A stretch of DNA of 13,997 nt from Thermococcus paralvinellae (GCA_015662175.1 DQUR01000191.1:1-13997); one strand, 5' to 3'; counted from the first letter of the stretch, positions 1-7,600 are shown. A program made the numbers and translations. The notes: generated by a model from the letters alone, not told the origin.

Positions 1-378
1 GAACTCCTTCATATCTGGACTCATGTCGTCATCCATCAGCAGATCAGCTTTTCCCCGGTATCCGCTCTTCTCCGCCTCGAGTATCAGGTTGTTTATAGGG
101 GGCATAAGCTGCTGGATTAGTGCCCTCACAAGTTCCGGATATGTATCTTCGTCAATTTCTTCATCGCTTTCAAACCCGAGATAAATTATGTATCCCCTTA
201 CCTGCAGAGCCAGAACGAATTCAGTCTCCGTTATCTCGACGAATGAGAAGTTGTAACTCTTTGAATCGGTTTTTGCGAGCATGACCCCCTTAATTGAAAG
301 CGTCACAATCTCTTCGTCAATTTCAAAGATTAAATCCTTGGCCAGGTCTCTCTGAACTATTGCATAGAGGTTGATCAT
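1..378 (-). CDS. Unrecognised protein, coupled to rqcH (3' end outside window)
   Basis: I do not recognise this protein. The first 126 codons are visible and read off the window edge without a stop. The N-terminus is MINLYAIVQRDLAKDLIFEI. It is acidic, with a DEE/EDE-rich middle and alternating hydrophobic residues that suggest a beta-rich soluble fold, followed by a helix around residues 80-105. There is no signal peptide, membrane span or cysteine motif. The start ATG overlaps the rqcH stop as ATGA (375-378). The ribosome binding site GGAGGTGG lies inside the last rqcH codons, so translation is probably coupled to rqcH. The start is therefore secure and the function is open. Cotranscription hints at a link to ribosome quality control, but that is inference only. 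Confidence 0.8.
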   Translation of the reverse strand, partial: MINLYAIVQRDLAKDLIFEIDEEIVTLSIKGVMLAKTDSKSYNFSFVEITETEFVLALQVRGYIIYLGFESDEEIDEDTYPELVRALIQQLMPPINNLILEAEKSGYRGKADLLMDDDMSPDMKEF

Positions 379-2327
379 CCCACCACCTCCACAATATCCC
401 CCTCACCGGGCGGCAAAATGGCCATTAAATCTTCCTCAGCAACCTTATATCCCCACCTCTCAAGGATATTCTTAATCCTCTTCACAAGCTCGCTCTTTTT
501 CATGTCCCCCGGCCTTATAACAATGTATCTATTCGTGTGGGCTTTAACGGCATCAACGGGACCACACATCACCAGTTCCTCTCCCTCATGGTTTATTACT
601 CCCACGGCCAGCTTGAGTGGAATTCCACGATACCAGTTCCTCTTTCCATAAACCATGAACGCACCCTTACCAAGATACTCTCCACTTGGGGCCTTTTTGG
701 TAACCTGATTTGGATATGCCCAGTAGGCATCCGCTGAGTAAACGCCCTCACCCCATGCCTTTGACATGGAAACGGCAAACTGGCAGGCTTCAAATATAGT
801 CTTCTCACTCGCGTTCTGTCCCCCTTTGATTACAACGTGAGGCGCCCCGTGGACGTCAGCGTGACAATATAAATCGTTCTCACCCATATGCTTTTTGACC
901 ACTATTTCATTTGTCGTTGCGTCCTTTCCCGCTATTACCAGGAATCCCTCACTGCTTATGAACCATCTGAACTTTTCAAACCACTTTTTCTTTCTCTTCT
1001 CCAGCTTTTTGACTTTGAGTTCCTTTTTCATCTCTTCCTCAATTAGCTTTTCAATTTCCTGAAGTTTCTTCTTGGTGTCTTCATAGGCCCTCTTTGCTCC
1101 CTCAAGCTTATGTCTGGCTTTTTTGGCCCTTTCATAATAAATCTCGGCATTTTCCCCAATACTTTTGTTGAGATACAACCTCAGTTTTTTGCCATCAATC
1201 TCAATCGTGATGGCCTTTTCCTTTGGATCAACTGATTTAACCATCAGTGCTACTTTATTTCCAGCTTTTTTACCTTTCTCTATGCGTTTTTTGAATCCTT
1301 CCCAGCCGAGCTTCTCAACGGCTCTTGAAAATTCCCTCAAAAGACTGTCAATGAGGGTGAAATTCGCATATATTAAATCACCAAGCTCCTGGTTTTTCTT
1401 CATCTCTGCTTCAAAGCCCTTCATCTGCTCCTCCTGTTTTCTGAGCGTTATCAGTATCTGCCTCTTCTTCTCTTCCAAACGTCTGGTTTTCTCAATTTTT
1501 GCTTTTTCCACGGTTATCTTTCCAAAGTATTCGTCCAGGGCTTCGCTGAATGTTTCAAAATATCTCTTATCGCAGTTTTCATACCATTTAAGTTCGATTG
1601 GAACCACATCGACCATTGCTCCATCTTTATACACTATGTTGGGCTTCTTTGGAGCGTTGAATACCTCTTTCATCTTCTCAAAAATCAGCTTAAGCTCCTC
1701 TTCGCTCAATTCATTTGCTTTTTTCCTCTTGTCAATTTTGGCTCTCAGAAGAATCTCCTCCGCGTACAGTCCGCCCATGTTTATCTTCCTTGCCAGTGCC
1801 CTTACAATCTCAACGTCCTGACCTTTAATCAGCTCAAGGAACCTCTCCCAGCTCACCTCCACGGGGTTTTCCCTTGCCGGAGGTAACTTGTACTCATGCC
1901 TTGGTTTTATCGCCCTGTCTTTAAATTCCTCATACCTTAAAGCACCGATGATGACGTTGTTTTTATCAACCAGAACTATGTTTCCTTTTTTAAAGAGCTC
2001 GGCTATGAGGGTATAATCCCCGATCCTTATCTTCACAATTCTGTCAAAGTCATGCTGCTCTATATCATCAAAAAAGCCACCGCTCAAATGTTTGCGGAGA
2101 AGCATCGTGAAAGATGAAGGCATCTTTGGAGCTTCCTTTATGTAGCTTGTCCGGTGAATTCTTTTGCCAGCCTCAATGATTAAATCCTTCCTCCCCTCTC
2201 CCGCCTTGTGGAGCTTAATCCTAATCTCGCTCCCGTCATGATAAATCTTGTCAATTCTCGCACCTTTAAGGGACTTGAGCTCTTCAACTATGTACTTAAC
2301 ATCAACGCTGCTCATCTCCTCTTTCAT
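375..2327 (-). CDS. rqcH: RqcH / NFACT family ribosome quality control protein
   Basis: Archaeal RqcH (NEMF/Rqc2/FbpA family) binds obstructed large ribosomal subunits carrying peptidyl-tRNA and, in bacteria, recruits tRNA-Ala to add C-terminal Ala tails. Visible in 650 residues: NFACT-N (about 1-165) with the conserved Asp-Arg pair at 95-96 (HDFDR) that corresponds to the DR pair needed for tail synthesis in bacterial RqcH; a helix-hairpin-helix-like stretch about 170-200; a charged coiled coil in two arms (about 275-320 and 395-447); and NFACT-R (about 450-565) with WFISSEGF and the HADVHGAPHVVIKGG core. The open frame extends 24 codons further upstream, to 2399. I chose the ATG at 2325-2327 because GGTGAG sits five bases before it and the TATA-like box at about 2360-2370 would put the transcript start inside the longer version. 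The downstream gene overlaps by 4 bp. Confidence 0.95.
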   Translation of the reverse strand: MKEEMSSVDVKYIVEELKSLKGARIDKIYHDGSEIRIKLHKAGEGRKDLIIEAGKRIHRTSYIKEAPKMPSSFTMLLRKHLSGGFFDDIEQHDFDRIVKIRIGDYTLIAELFKKGNIVLVDKNNVIIGALRYEEFKDRAIKPRHEYKLPPARENPVEVSWERFLELIKGQDVEIVRALARKINMGGLYAEEILLRAKIDKRKKANELSEEELKLIFEKMKEVFNAPKKPNIVYKDGAMVDVVPIELKWYENCDKRYFETFSEALDEYFGKITVEKAKIEKTRRLEEKKRQILITLRKQEEQMKGFEAEMKKNQELGDLIYANFTLIDSLLREFSRAVEKLGWEGFKKRIEKGKKAGNKVALMVKSVDPKEKAITIEIDGKKLRLYLNKSIGENAEIYYERAKKARHKLEGAKRAYEDTKKKLQEIEKLIEEEMKKELKVKKLEKRKKKWFEKFRWFISSEGFLVIAGKDATTNEIVVKKHMGENDLYCHADVHGAPHVVIKGGQNASEKTIFEACQFAVSMSKAWGEGVYSADAYWAYPNQVTKKAPSGEYLGKGAFMVYGKRNWYRGIPLKLAVGVINHEGEELVMCGPVDAVKAHTNRYIVIRPGDMKKSELVKRIKNILERWGYKVAEEDLMAILPPGEGDIVEVVG

Positions 2328-2356
2328 TCGTCTCACCCAAGGGAGATCTGCCGGGG

Positions 2357-2372
2357 ATAATATAAACTTTAG
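2357..2372 (-). promoter_or_regulatory. Putative archaeal promoter (TATA/BRE) of rqcH
   Basis: Read on the minus strand, a purine-containing BRE-like CCTAAAG is followed by TTTATATTAT. The box centre lies about 38 bases before the chosen ATG. Archaeal start sites lie about 25 bases past the TATA box, so the leader would be only about 12-15 bases. This supports the shorter RqcH start. Confidence 0.5.
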
Positions 2373-2406
2373 GAGGATTGTTTTACAATCATAAACCATC
2401 TTCGAC

Positions 2407-2446
2407 CTATAAAAGGCATTTCCATTTCAAAATTGTTAAATACTCA
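2407..2446 (+). promoter_or_regulatory. Candidate TATA boxes for the branching-enzyme gene
   Basis: Two TATA-like elements precede the plus-strand GH57 gene: CTATAAAAGG at about 2408-2417 and TTGTTAAATACT at about 2434-2445. The first implies a leader of about 50-55 bases and the second about 22-25 bases. Sequence alone does not decide between them. The ribosome binding site GAGGTGGT lies close upstream of the ATG at 2491. Confidence 0.4.
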
Positions 2447-2490
2447 AATGGTTAATAACCTAGGGATTTAAGCCCTGAGGTGGTTATTTT

Positions 2491-4467
2491 ATGGTGAAAG
2501 GATATTTTACATTTGTGCTACATACTCACATCCCCTATGTGAGAAAGCACGGGAAATGGCCCTTTGGTGAGGAATGGATATTTGAAGCAATTTCCGAGAG
2601 TTATCTCCCACTTCTAATGGAATTTGAGAGGCTTAAGAGGAAGGGCATTAAGTTTCAACTCGTCATTGGAATTACACCAATTTTAGCGGAGCAACTTGCC
2701 GATGATTACATGAAAGCCGAATTTGAAAAGTTCATGGAGAGAAAGCTGAACGCTATGAGAGAGGATTTAAAGAAGTTTAAAGACTTAAAAAAGGCTGTCG
2801 AATACATGCTCAACTATTTCGAGGAAGTCTTTGAGTACTGGAAGAGAATAAAAGGAGACATAATCGGAAAATTTAAACAGCTTCAGGAGGAAGGATACCT
2901 TGAGATCATTACATCGGCAGCAACCCACGGATATCTGCCCCTCTTGGGTAGGGATGAAGCAATTGAGGGACAGCTTTTAAACGGCATCCTAACTTATGAA
3001 AAGCATTTCGGCAGAAAGCCGAGAGGAATTTGGCTTCCCGAATGTGCTTACCGTCCGGAGGGCTTCTGGTTGAGCCCAAGCAGTGGAGAAATTTCGTGGA
3101 GAAAAGGCCTGGAGAAGTTCCTGGAAAAATATAACCTCAAGTTCTTCTTTGTTGAGAGCCATCTCATTGATGAAGGCCCTGCAAGCTTTGGTTATGGGAA
3201 AATCCTTCCAGCCAAGACTCCGAAATCAACGCTGAGACCATACTTCATAAAAGGCACAAACATAGCAGTCTTTGCAAGAAACAGAGAAACGGGACTGCAG
3301 GTCTGGAGTGCCGATTTTGGCTATCCCGGCGATTTCTGGTACAGGGAATTTCACAAGAAAGCTGAGAAAAGTGGGGGCCAATACTGGCGCGTAACCGGAA
3401 AGTATGTTAGTTTGGGGGATAAAGAGCCCTATGTTCCGGAAAAAGCTTTAGAGAGGGTGGAAGAACATGCAAAACACTTCGTCAGTTTGGTAAGGGAATT
3501 GCTTGAAAACTATGAGAAAGAGACGGGAGAGAAAGGAATAATCGTTGCCCCCTATGATACAGAACTATTTGGTCACTGGTGGTTTGAAGGCGTTAGGTGG
3601 CTTGGAAGAGTTTTGGAATTAATGGGCGAAGAGGGAATAGAGACAACCACGATCTCAAGATTCCTTGAAAGCTATGAGAGGAAATATGAGATAGAACTCC
3701 CTGAAGGTTCCTGGGGAATGTATGGAACCCACTACACGTGGTGGAATCCCGAGGTTGAGTGGATGTGGGGTCACATATACAAAGCTGAGGACAGAATGGT
3801 TGCTTTGGTAAGCAAATACTTGCGTAAGGACAGCTTTGGGGATAGAGTTCTGGAACAGCTTGGAAGAGAGCTTTTGCTCATTGAGAGCAGCGACTGGCCG
3901 TTTTTAATCACAACCGGTCAGGCTAAAGAATACGGTAGGAGGAGACTCCTTGAGCATGCAAATGCATTCCACCGCTTGGCAAATGCCTTGGAGGAATACT
4001 TTAAGAGTGGAGAGTTCAGGGAAAAGGAGTTTTTAGAGCACGTTGAAGAGCTGGACAATCCCTTCAATCCCATAAACATTGAGGCCTACATAAGTGAGGA
4101 ACCTCTCGCCCTTCCAGAATATGTGGAACCTCCAGAGGTTCCAGAAAATAGAGGGAGCACCGAGAAAAAGGCTGAAGTCATCAATGAGACGTACACAGCG
4201 ATCCCGGGAGTTTATGAAGTTGTGGCTAAAGAAATAAAAAGAGAAGAAACACCAACCCCCGGATCAAAGAAAAAACGGAAGAAGAAAGGAAAGGTTCAAA
4301 ACGAGCTTTTGAAAATAAAAGGGATAGGCCCCAAGACCCTCAAGAAACTTGAAAAAGCCGGGATAAGGACAATTGAAGATCTAAAAAATGCCAATTTAGA
4401 GGAGCTTGCGAGAAAAACAAAAATTTCAGTAAAGAGACTAAAGAAGTTTGTGGCTCAGATTTCTTAA
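2491..4467 (+). CDS. GH57 1,4-alpha-glucan branching enzyme with C-terminal helix-hairpin-helix
   Basis: This enzyme makes alpha-1,6 branches in alpha-glucan (glycogen synthesis) in the cytoplasm. The five GH57 conserved regions are visible in 658 residues: HTHIPYV (10-16), ITSAATHGYLPL (about 140-151), GIWLPECAYRP with the presumed nucleophile Glu184, APYDTELFGHWWFEG with the presumed acid/base Asp356, and YGTHYTWWNPEVEWMW (411-426). Trp408 and Trp417/418 sit where acceptor-binding tryptophans occur in the characterised T. kodakarensis enzyme. Residues 545-603 form a charged Pro/Glu/Lys-rich linker. Residues about 604-658 carry helix-hairpin-helix motifs (LLKIKGIGPKTLKKLEKAGI), a hallmark of the Thermococcales branching enzyme rather than of GH57 amylases or 4-alpha-glucanotransferases. 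There is no signal peptide. The ATG follows GAGGTGGT. It appears monocistronic, with T-rich DNA after the stop. Confidence 0.92.
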   Translation: MVKGYFTFVLHTHIPYVRKHGKWPFGEEWIFEAISESYLPLLMEFERLKRKGIKFQLVIGITPILAEQLADDYMKAEFEKFMERKLNAMREDLKKFKDLKKAVEYMLNYFEEVFEYWKRIKGDIIGKFKQLQEEGYLEIITSAATHGYLPLLGRDEAIEGQLLNGILTYEKHFGRKPRGIWLPECAYRPEGFWLSPSSGEISWRKGLEKFLEKYNLKFFFVESHLIDEGPASFGYGKILPAKTPKSTLRPYFIKGTNIAVFARNRETGLQVWSADFGYPGDFWYREFHKKAEKSGGQYWRVTGKYVSLGDKEPYVPEKALERVEEHAKHFVSLVRELLENYEKETGEKGIIVAPYDTELFGHWWFEGVRWLGRVLELMGEEGIETTTISRFLESYERKYEIELPEGSWGMYGTHYTWWNPEVEWMWGHIYKAEDRMVALVSKYLRKDSFGDRVLEQLGRELLLIESSDWPFLITTGQAKEYGRRRLLEHANAFHRLANALEEYFKSGEFREKEFLEHVEELDNPFNPINIEAYISEEPLALPEYVEPPEVPENRGSTEKKAEVINETYTAIPGVYEVVAKEIKREETPTPGSKKKRKKKGKVQNELLKIKGIGPKTLKKLEKAGIRTIEDLKNANLEELARKTKISVKRLKKFVAQIS

Positions 4468-4496
4468 TTTTTATTCTAAAAATTTTTATTCTAAAA
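4466..4496 (+). repeat. AT-rich tandem repeat and likely terminator after the GH57 gene
   Basis: The 16-mer AATTTTTATTCTAAAA occurs at 4466-4481 and again at 4481-4496, a perfect duplication with a 15-bp period that begins in the GH57 stop codon. Each copy has a run of five Ts. In archaea such oligo-T tracts can terminate transcription without a hairpin, so this doubled unit may be the terminator. The terminator role is inference. Confidence 0.6.
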
Positions 4497-4592
4497 CTAG
4501 AGCATTAAACTGTCCTAGAAACATCCTTTCCTCATCTGGGGGTCTTGATACAAATCACTCTGGAATCATGATCTAACGTGAAGAATCCAACG

Positions 4593-4628
4593 TTTCAAAA
4601 ATGCACATCCATAGGGGCTTTTTTGAAA
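4593..4628. repeat. Imperfectly understood inverted repeat
   Basis: TTTCAAAAA at 4593-4601 is mirrored by TTTTTGAAA at 4620-4628, giving a 9-bp stem with an 18-base loop. It lies between the GH57 gene and the PII relic. It is AT-only apart from one C/G pair, so chance is possible. No CRISPR-like repetition accompanies it. The rest of 4497-4650 shows nothing I can identify. Confidence 0.35.
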
Positions 4629-4654
4629 TTACATCGCTTAAATGTAATAGGTAA

Positions 4655-4920
4655 AAATTGGAATTTAAAAAGTTAAAAGTGCTCTTAAGCAGCTTGGCAT
4701 CATTCCCCTGACTGTATATCCTGTTAAAGGTAGGGGTGTTCAGGGGGGAGTCCTTCCTTATGATTTGTTGCCAAAACTCAAGATTGAAATTGTGGTTAAG
4801 GATGAGGACATTGAGAAAGTTGTTGATGCCATAGTTGGAAATGCAAGAAGGGGAATCCCGGAGATGAATATCCATTCTGCCGGTCTACGATGCGATAAGA
4901 GTTAGAACTGGAGAAGAGGG
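4655..4920 (+). pseudogene. Decayed PII/GlnK nitrogen regulatory protein gene
   Basis: Fragments of a PII signal-transduction protein run in order through several reading frames. One frame gives KLEF (from 4655). Another gives KSALKQLGIIPLTVYPVKGR followed by GVQGG, LLPKLKIEIVVKDEDIEKV and NARRGIP (4675-4860). A third gives ILPVYDAIRVRTGEEG (4874-4920). These match the beta2/T-loop start (VKGRGVQGG), the B-loop region (NARxGxPGDG) and the C-terminus (IRVRTGEEG) of archaeal PII. The 5' end (about the first ten residues) is not recognisable. There is an in-frame stop at 4666, at least one frameshift near 4670-4675 and one or two at 4858-4873. About eight to ten T-loop residues are missing between VQGG and LLPK. 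No usable start exists. It is convergent with the gene at 4935. PII normally controls ammonium transport or glutamine synthetase, and this copy cannot make an intact protein. Confidence 0.8.
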
Positions 4921-4934
4921 AACAATGTCCTCTA

Positions 4935-5663
4935 TTAGAGAAATGCATGCCTGTGCTTGTAAAGGCCATATGCTGCATAGCCCAACAGCGTTAGCTCAAG
5001 TACACTTAGGGCAAGAAGAAGAACCAATGTAGCCTGTGCAAATCCTATGCCTTTTCCCAGTGCTTCAGCAACTCTCTGCACTTCCTGTTGATTCATCAAT
5101 GCCCAGATGCTGTATCTTATTGTTAAGGCACCCATTACCAGCGGGATGGGGATAACGGCATATGCCAGCATTAATCCAAGGCTTCCCCTCTTTTTCATAC
5201 TGAACAGTGACAATAACGCTGGTATCACAAGTATCAGGGCGGTTATGGCATAAGCCGGCCCAAAAATACCGGATATAATGAAGAATGGGACTAATCCATA
5301 GAGGTATGCCTTATAAACTTTATTGAGTTCCTTTATTTTGCCTGAGAAGTCGTAAGGAGCGGCTTTTGAGTATCTGTTTATCCTTTCAGCATCCCTAACG
5401 TATTCCTTCTCCCCAAGACGCTCTATCTTTTTGTCGTATGTGTTGTTCTTCAGCTCGACAGCTTTTCTATGGAAGAACTCAGCAAGCTCCACATTGTCGA
5501 TAACAACATCACCGGAAAGTTCTTCAAAATTTCTTGCAGCTTCATCCAGCAATCTCAAAACTTTCTGCTTATTTTTTTCTGAAAGTGATTTTAGTTTTAA
5601 CACCCTTTCCTTTGTCTGTTTGAGAACCTCTGCAGTCTCCTTAAGAATCCCTGGACTCTTCAC
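4935..5663 (-). CDS. Membrane protein with charged helical N-terminus, function unknown
   Basis: I do not recognise a family. The 242-residue product starts with about 115 highly charged, helix-prone residues, probably cytoplasmic and partly coiled coil (residues 6-48 and 60-115). About four hydrophobic segments follow: roughly 119-136, 137-155, 162-182 and 208-235. It ends in a short basic tail (KHRHAFL). The start is GTG at 5661-5663, preceded seven bases upstream by a strong GGAGGTG. The hairpin with T-rich tail at 5680-5712 lies between it and the transporter genes. No TATA box sits at a suitable distance (TTTAAATTT at about 5680-5688 is too close), so it is probably reached by read-through from the transporter promoter. 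A transporter-associated or structural membrane role is speculation. Confidence 0.85.
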   Translation of the reverse strand: MKSPGILKETAEVLKQTKERVLKLKSLSEKNKQKVLRLLDEAARNFEELSGDVVIDNVELAEFFHRKAVELKNNTYDKKIERLGEKEYVRDAERINRYSKAAPYDFSGKIKELNKVYKAYLYGLVPFFIISGIFGPAYAITALILVIPALLSLFSMKKRGSLGLMLAYAVIPIPLVMGALTIRYSIWALMNQQEVQRVAEALGKGIGFAQATLVLLLALSVLELTLLGYAAYGLYKHRHAFL

Positions 5664-5679
5664 AAGAATGCACCTCCAA

Positions 5680-5712
5680 ATTTAAAAAAGAAAAGAAAGG
5701 CTTTAAGCCTTT
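5680..5712 (-). terminator. Hairpin plus T-rich tract after the transporter pair
   Basis: AAAGGCTT (5696-5703) and AAGCCTTT (5705-5712) form a perfect 8-bp inverted repeat around one base. The half nearer the transporter overlaps the end of the small membrane gene (stop at 5703-5705). Read on the minus strand, the hairpin is followed by a CTTTTCTTTTTT tract. This is the form of an intrinsic terminator or partial attenuator between the transporter genes and the membrane protein gene. How strongly it acts cannot be told from sequence. Confidence 0.55.
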
Positions 5713-5810
5713 TGCTGCTCGGCCTTGAGTAGCTTGGTAATGCTCCAGTACATCATAAAAAATATTGAACCCCATGCAAAAATAAGGAACGCTAAAGCGC
5801 TGGCTTTCAC
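5703..5810 (-). CDS. 35-residue single-span protein, MetS-like NSS transporter small subunit
   Basis: A short open frame begins with GTG at 5808-5810, seven bases after GAGGTG, which itself overlaps the TGA of the transporter gene. It encodes 35 residues: MKASALAFLIFAWGSIFFMM, then YWSITKLLKAEQQKA. The first about 24 residues form one transmembrane helix with small residues (A3-A7, G14, S15), followed by a basic/polar tail. This matches in size, topology and position the small subunits of bacterial MetP/MetS-type NSS importers, where a protein of a few dozen residues is encoded directly after the transporter and is needed for uptake. The homology assignment rests on context and topology and no diagnostic residues can be claimed. 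Strong Shine-Dalgarno spacing and translational coupling make a real gene likely. Confidence 0.75.
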   Translation of the reverse strand: MKASALAFLIFAWGSIFFMMYWSITKLLKAEQQKA

Positions 5811-5821
5811 TTTTCACCACC

Positions 5822-7405
5822 TCACACCTTGATAATGACTTCGTTTTTCTCAAGCTCTTCCCCGTACTTCTTCTTGATGGCCAGGTATGCTTCGATGGCA
5901 CCGATGATGAGGATTATGAGGATTACTATTCTTGCTTTAATGATGAGGCCGATGATTTCGGGGGTGTAGTCGTATTCGAGAACTTCGGTTACGTATGCCT
6001 CTGAGACACTGAATGCCCCCATCTTAACATAGTTCCAAGTGTTCCCTAGAAGGAGTATTATCATAAAGAGCGGTGCTATAAAGACCATGACTGGCTTGAA
6101 CCACTCTGGAACATTGATAAATGCACCTTTGTGGAGCTCTTTCCAGAAGTTGTCTGGCTTGAAGAGCCATACACCTACGATGACATCGAAGAACCCAAGC
6201 AACACCAGGAAGTATGAACCGACCCACATGTCGAGCTCGCTGAGATATGCAAGACTGCTATCCAGTGCCACTGGCAGTCCAAGGAGGAACAGTAATACAA
6301 ACACTAACCATGTACCAACTTTTCTGTCAATCTTTAAATCTTCTTCAAACATTGTGACTAGGTAGTTGTATGTTGCGATGGCTGAGGTAAATCCAGCGAA
6401 CCAGAGCAGGAGGAACCACATTGCACCGAAGATCCTTCCTCCAGGCATGTGCATGAAAACGTTTGGCAGCGCCATGTAAGCCAATCCGACACCACCCTCG
6501 ATTGCCTTCTCTGGCCCTAAGTATGCGAATGCAATTGGAATGGCCAAAGAACCACCAAGGATAACCTCAGCAAACTCGTTGAGTGATACCGTTGCCAGAC
6601 CGGAGAGAACAACATCATCTTCGGGCCCAAGATAGCTGGCATAGTTGTGAATGATACCCATACCCAGGCTCAACGTGAAGAATATCTGTCCCGCAGCAGC
6701 TAAGCTTATCTCGAAGAAGTTCTCCTTCAATGCTGTGAAGTTGGGTGTCCAGATGTATTCCAAACCTTTGATTGCGCTCCATTCTGGCTTAACTGGTGAG
6801 CCAAGGGTTAAAGCTCTGATAACCAGTAAGATGGCAAACACATACAACAGTGGCATCATTATCTTAACCCATCTCTCAATACCCCTGCTAACACCCTGTC
6901 CAACCGCTATGCCCAAGAGAACCATTGTTATGCCCCAGAACAATATAACTGCCTTGGTGTTTGCTACATAGTTGAGGAAGAATTGAACTGTGTCCTTTCC
7001 AAAGTATGCCCCGGTTAAGCTGTAGTATGTGTATGCTGCAGACCATCCGATAACCTGATAATAGTATGAACTCAGCAATGATGATACCGCGAATGCCAGC
7101 ATACCGCCTATGATACCGAAAATCAGCGCACCCTTTGGTTTCAGGCTTTCCCTTGCCATCAGGTAGAACATTGGTCCCAATGTACCGTGTCCGTATTTTC
7201 CACCGTACCTCCCAGTCGTCCACTCAATCCACATTACTGGGATTCCAAGGAAAAACAGTGCTACGAAATATGGAATCATGAATGCACCGCCACCATTGCT
7301 GGCCAGCTGGTAGGGGAATCTCCAGAAGTTGCCGAGACCTATAGCATTTCCTGCCATAGCTAAAATCAAACCGAGTTTGGTCGCCCATTTATCCCTCTGC
7401 TCCAC
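5822..7405 (-). CDS. Sodium-dependent amino-acid symporter, NSS/SNF (LeuT-like) family
   Basis: This is a 12-helix LeuT-fold Na+ symporter of 527 residues in the cell membrane, importing an amino acid or related solute. Near-identity to LeuT motifs is visible: KLGLILAMAGNAIGLGNFWR in TM1 (residues 10-29, with the unwound Na+/substrate site), NGGGAFMIPY (37-46), FTLSLGMG in TM6 (243-250) and LNEFAEVILGGS in TM7. Glu280 in TM7 corresponds to LeuT Glu290, the acidic residue of chloride-independent members, so transport is predicted not to need Cl-. The frame opens 17 codons upstream at 7456. I chose GTG at 7403-7405 because GGAGGTGG lies six bases before it and the protein then begins MEQRDKWATK, as in LeuT. 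The next gene's ribosome binding site overlaps the stop. Substrate is not deducible, and proximity to gdh makes amino acids for catabolism plausible. Confidence 0.93.
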   Translation of the reverse strand: MEQRDKWATKLGLILAMAGNAIGLGNFWRFPYQLASNGGGAFMIPYFVALFFLGIPVMWIEWTTGRYGGKYGHGTLGPMFYLMARESLKPKGALIFGIIGGMLAFAVSSLLSSYYYQVIGWSAAYTYYSLTGAYFGKDTVQFFLNYVANTKAVILFWGITMVLLGIAVGQGVSRGIERWVKIMMPLLYVFAILLVIRALTLGSPVKPEWSAIKGLEYIWTPNFTALKENFFEISLAAAGQIFFTLSLGMGIIHNYASYLGPEDDVVLSGLATVSLNEFAEVILGGSLAIPIAFAYLGPEKAIEGGVGLAYMALPNVFMHMPGGRIFGAMWFLLLWFAGFTSAIATYNYLVTMFEEDLKIDRKVGTWLVFVLLFLLGLPVALDSSLAYLSELDMWVGSYFLVLLGFFDVIVGVWLFKPDNFWKELHKGAFINVPEWFKPVMVFIAPLFMIILLLGNTWNYVKMGAFSVSEAYVTEVLEYDYTPEIIGLIIKARIVILIILIIGAIEAYLAIKKKYGEELEKNEVIIKV

Positions 7406-7454
7406 GATGCTCCACCTCCGGACTCTAATATACTGAGACTCTACAACAATGTTC

Positions 7455-7475
7455 AAATATTTGCAACTATTATAC
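7455..7475 (-). promoter_or_regulatory. Candidate promoter of the transporter operon
   Basis: On the minus strand TATAATAG (7467-7474) and AAATATTT (7455-7462) are both TATA-like. They would give leaders of about 40 and 27 bases before the GTG at 7405. Either would start transcription upstream of the GGAGGTGG site but downstream of the longer open frame's first ATG. Confidence 0.4.
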
Positions 7476-7572
7476 CTCTGTACCCATTAATAAAGCTTTC
7501 TCTTTTTTGATTTCGGCAAAAAACGATTTCTTAAGTTTAAAAATTAGTAAACAGAATTTTTGCCATTCTTCC

Positions 7573-7600
7573 AATATCACATAGAAAAGTGAGAGATATT
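7573..7600. repeat. Inverted repeat upstream of the transporter
   Basis: AATATC (7573-7578) and GATATT (7595-7600) face each other across 16 bases. The flanks extend the symmetry imperfectly (CCAATATC against GATATTTGG). It lies about 170 bp before the transporter start and about 70 bp before the guide-RNA TATA box. A regulator site is possible but unsupported beyond symmetry. Confidence 0.25.

Noticed and set aside
1165..1821. 218-codon open frame on the plus strand
   Set aside because: It lies wholly antisense to the rqcH coiled coil; its Ser/Phe-rich product is the mirror of Lys/Glu-rich codons, with no ribosome binding site or family resemblance.
2328..2399. Longer RqcH N-terminus
   Set aside because: It would include the probable TATA box and has no resemblance to NFACT proteins; GGTGAG precedes the ATG at 2327.
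4592..4640. GTTTCAA-like start resembling Thermococcales CRISPR repeats
   Set aside because: Only a six- or seven-base match occurs once; no repeat-spacer periodicity follows.
4573..4875. 100-codon minus-strand open frame
   Set aside because: It is antisense to the PII relic, which explains the sequence better, and it has no recognisable protein features.
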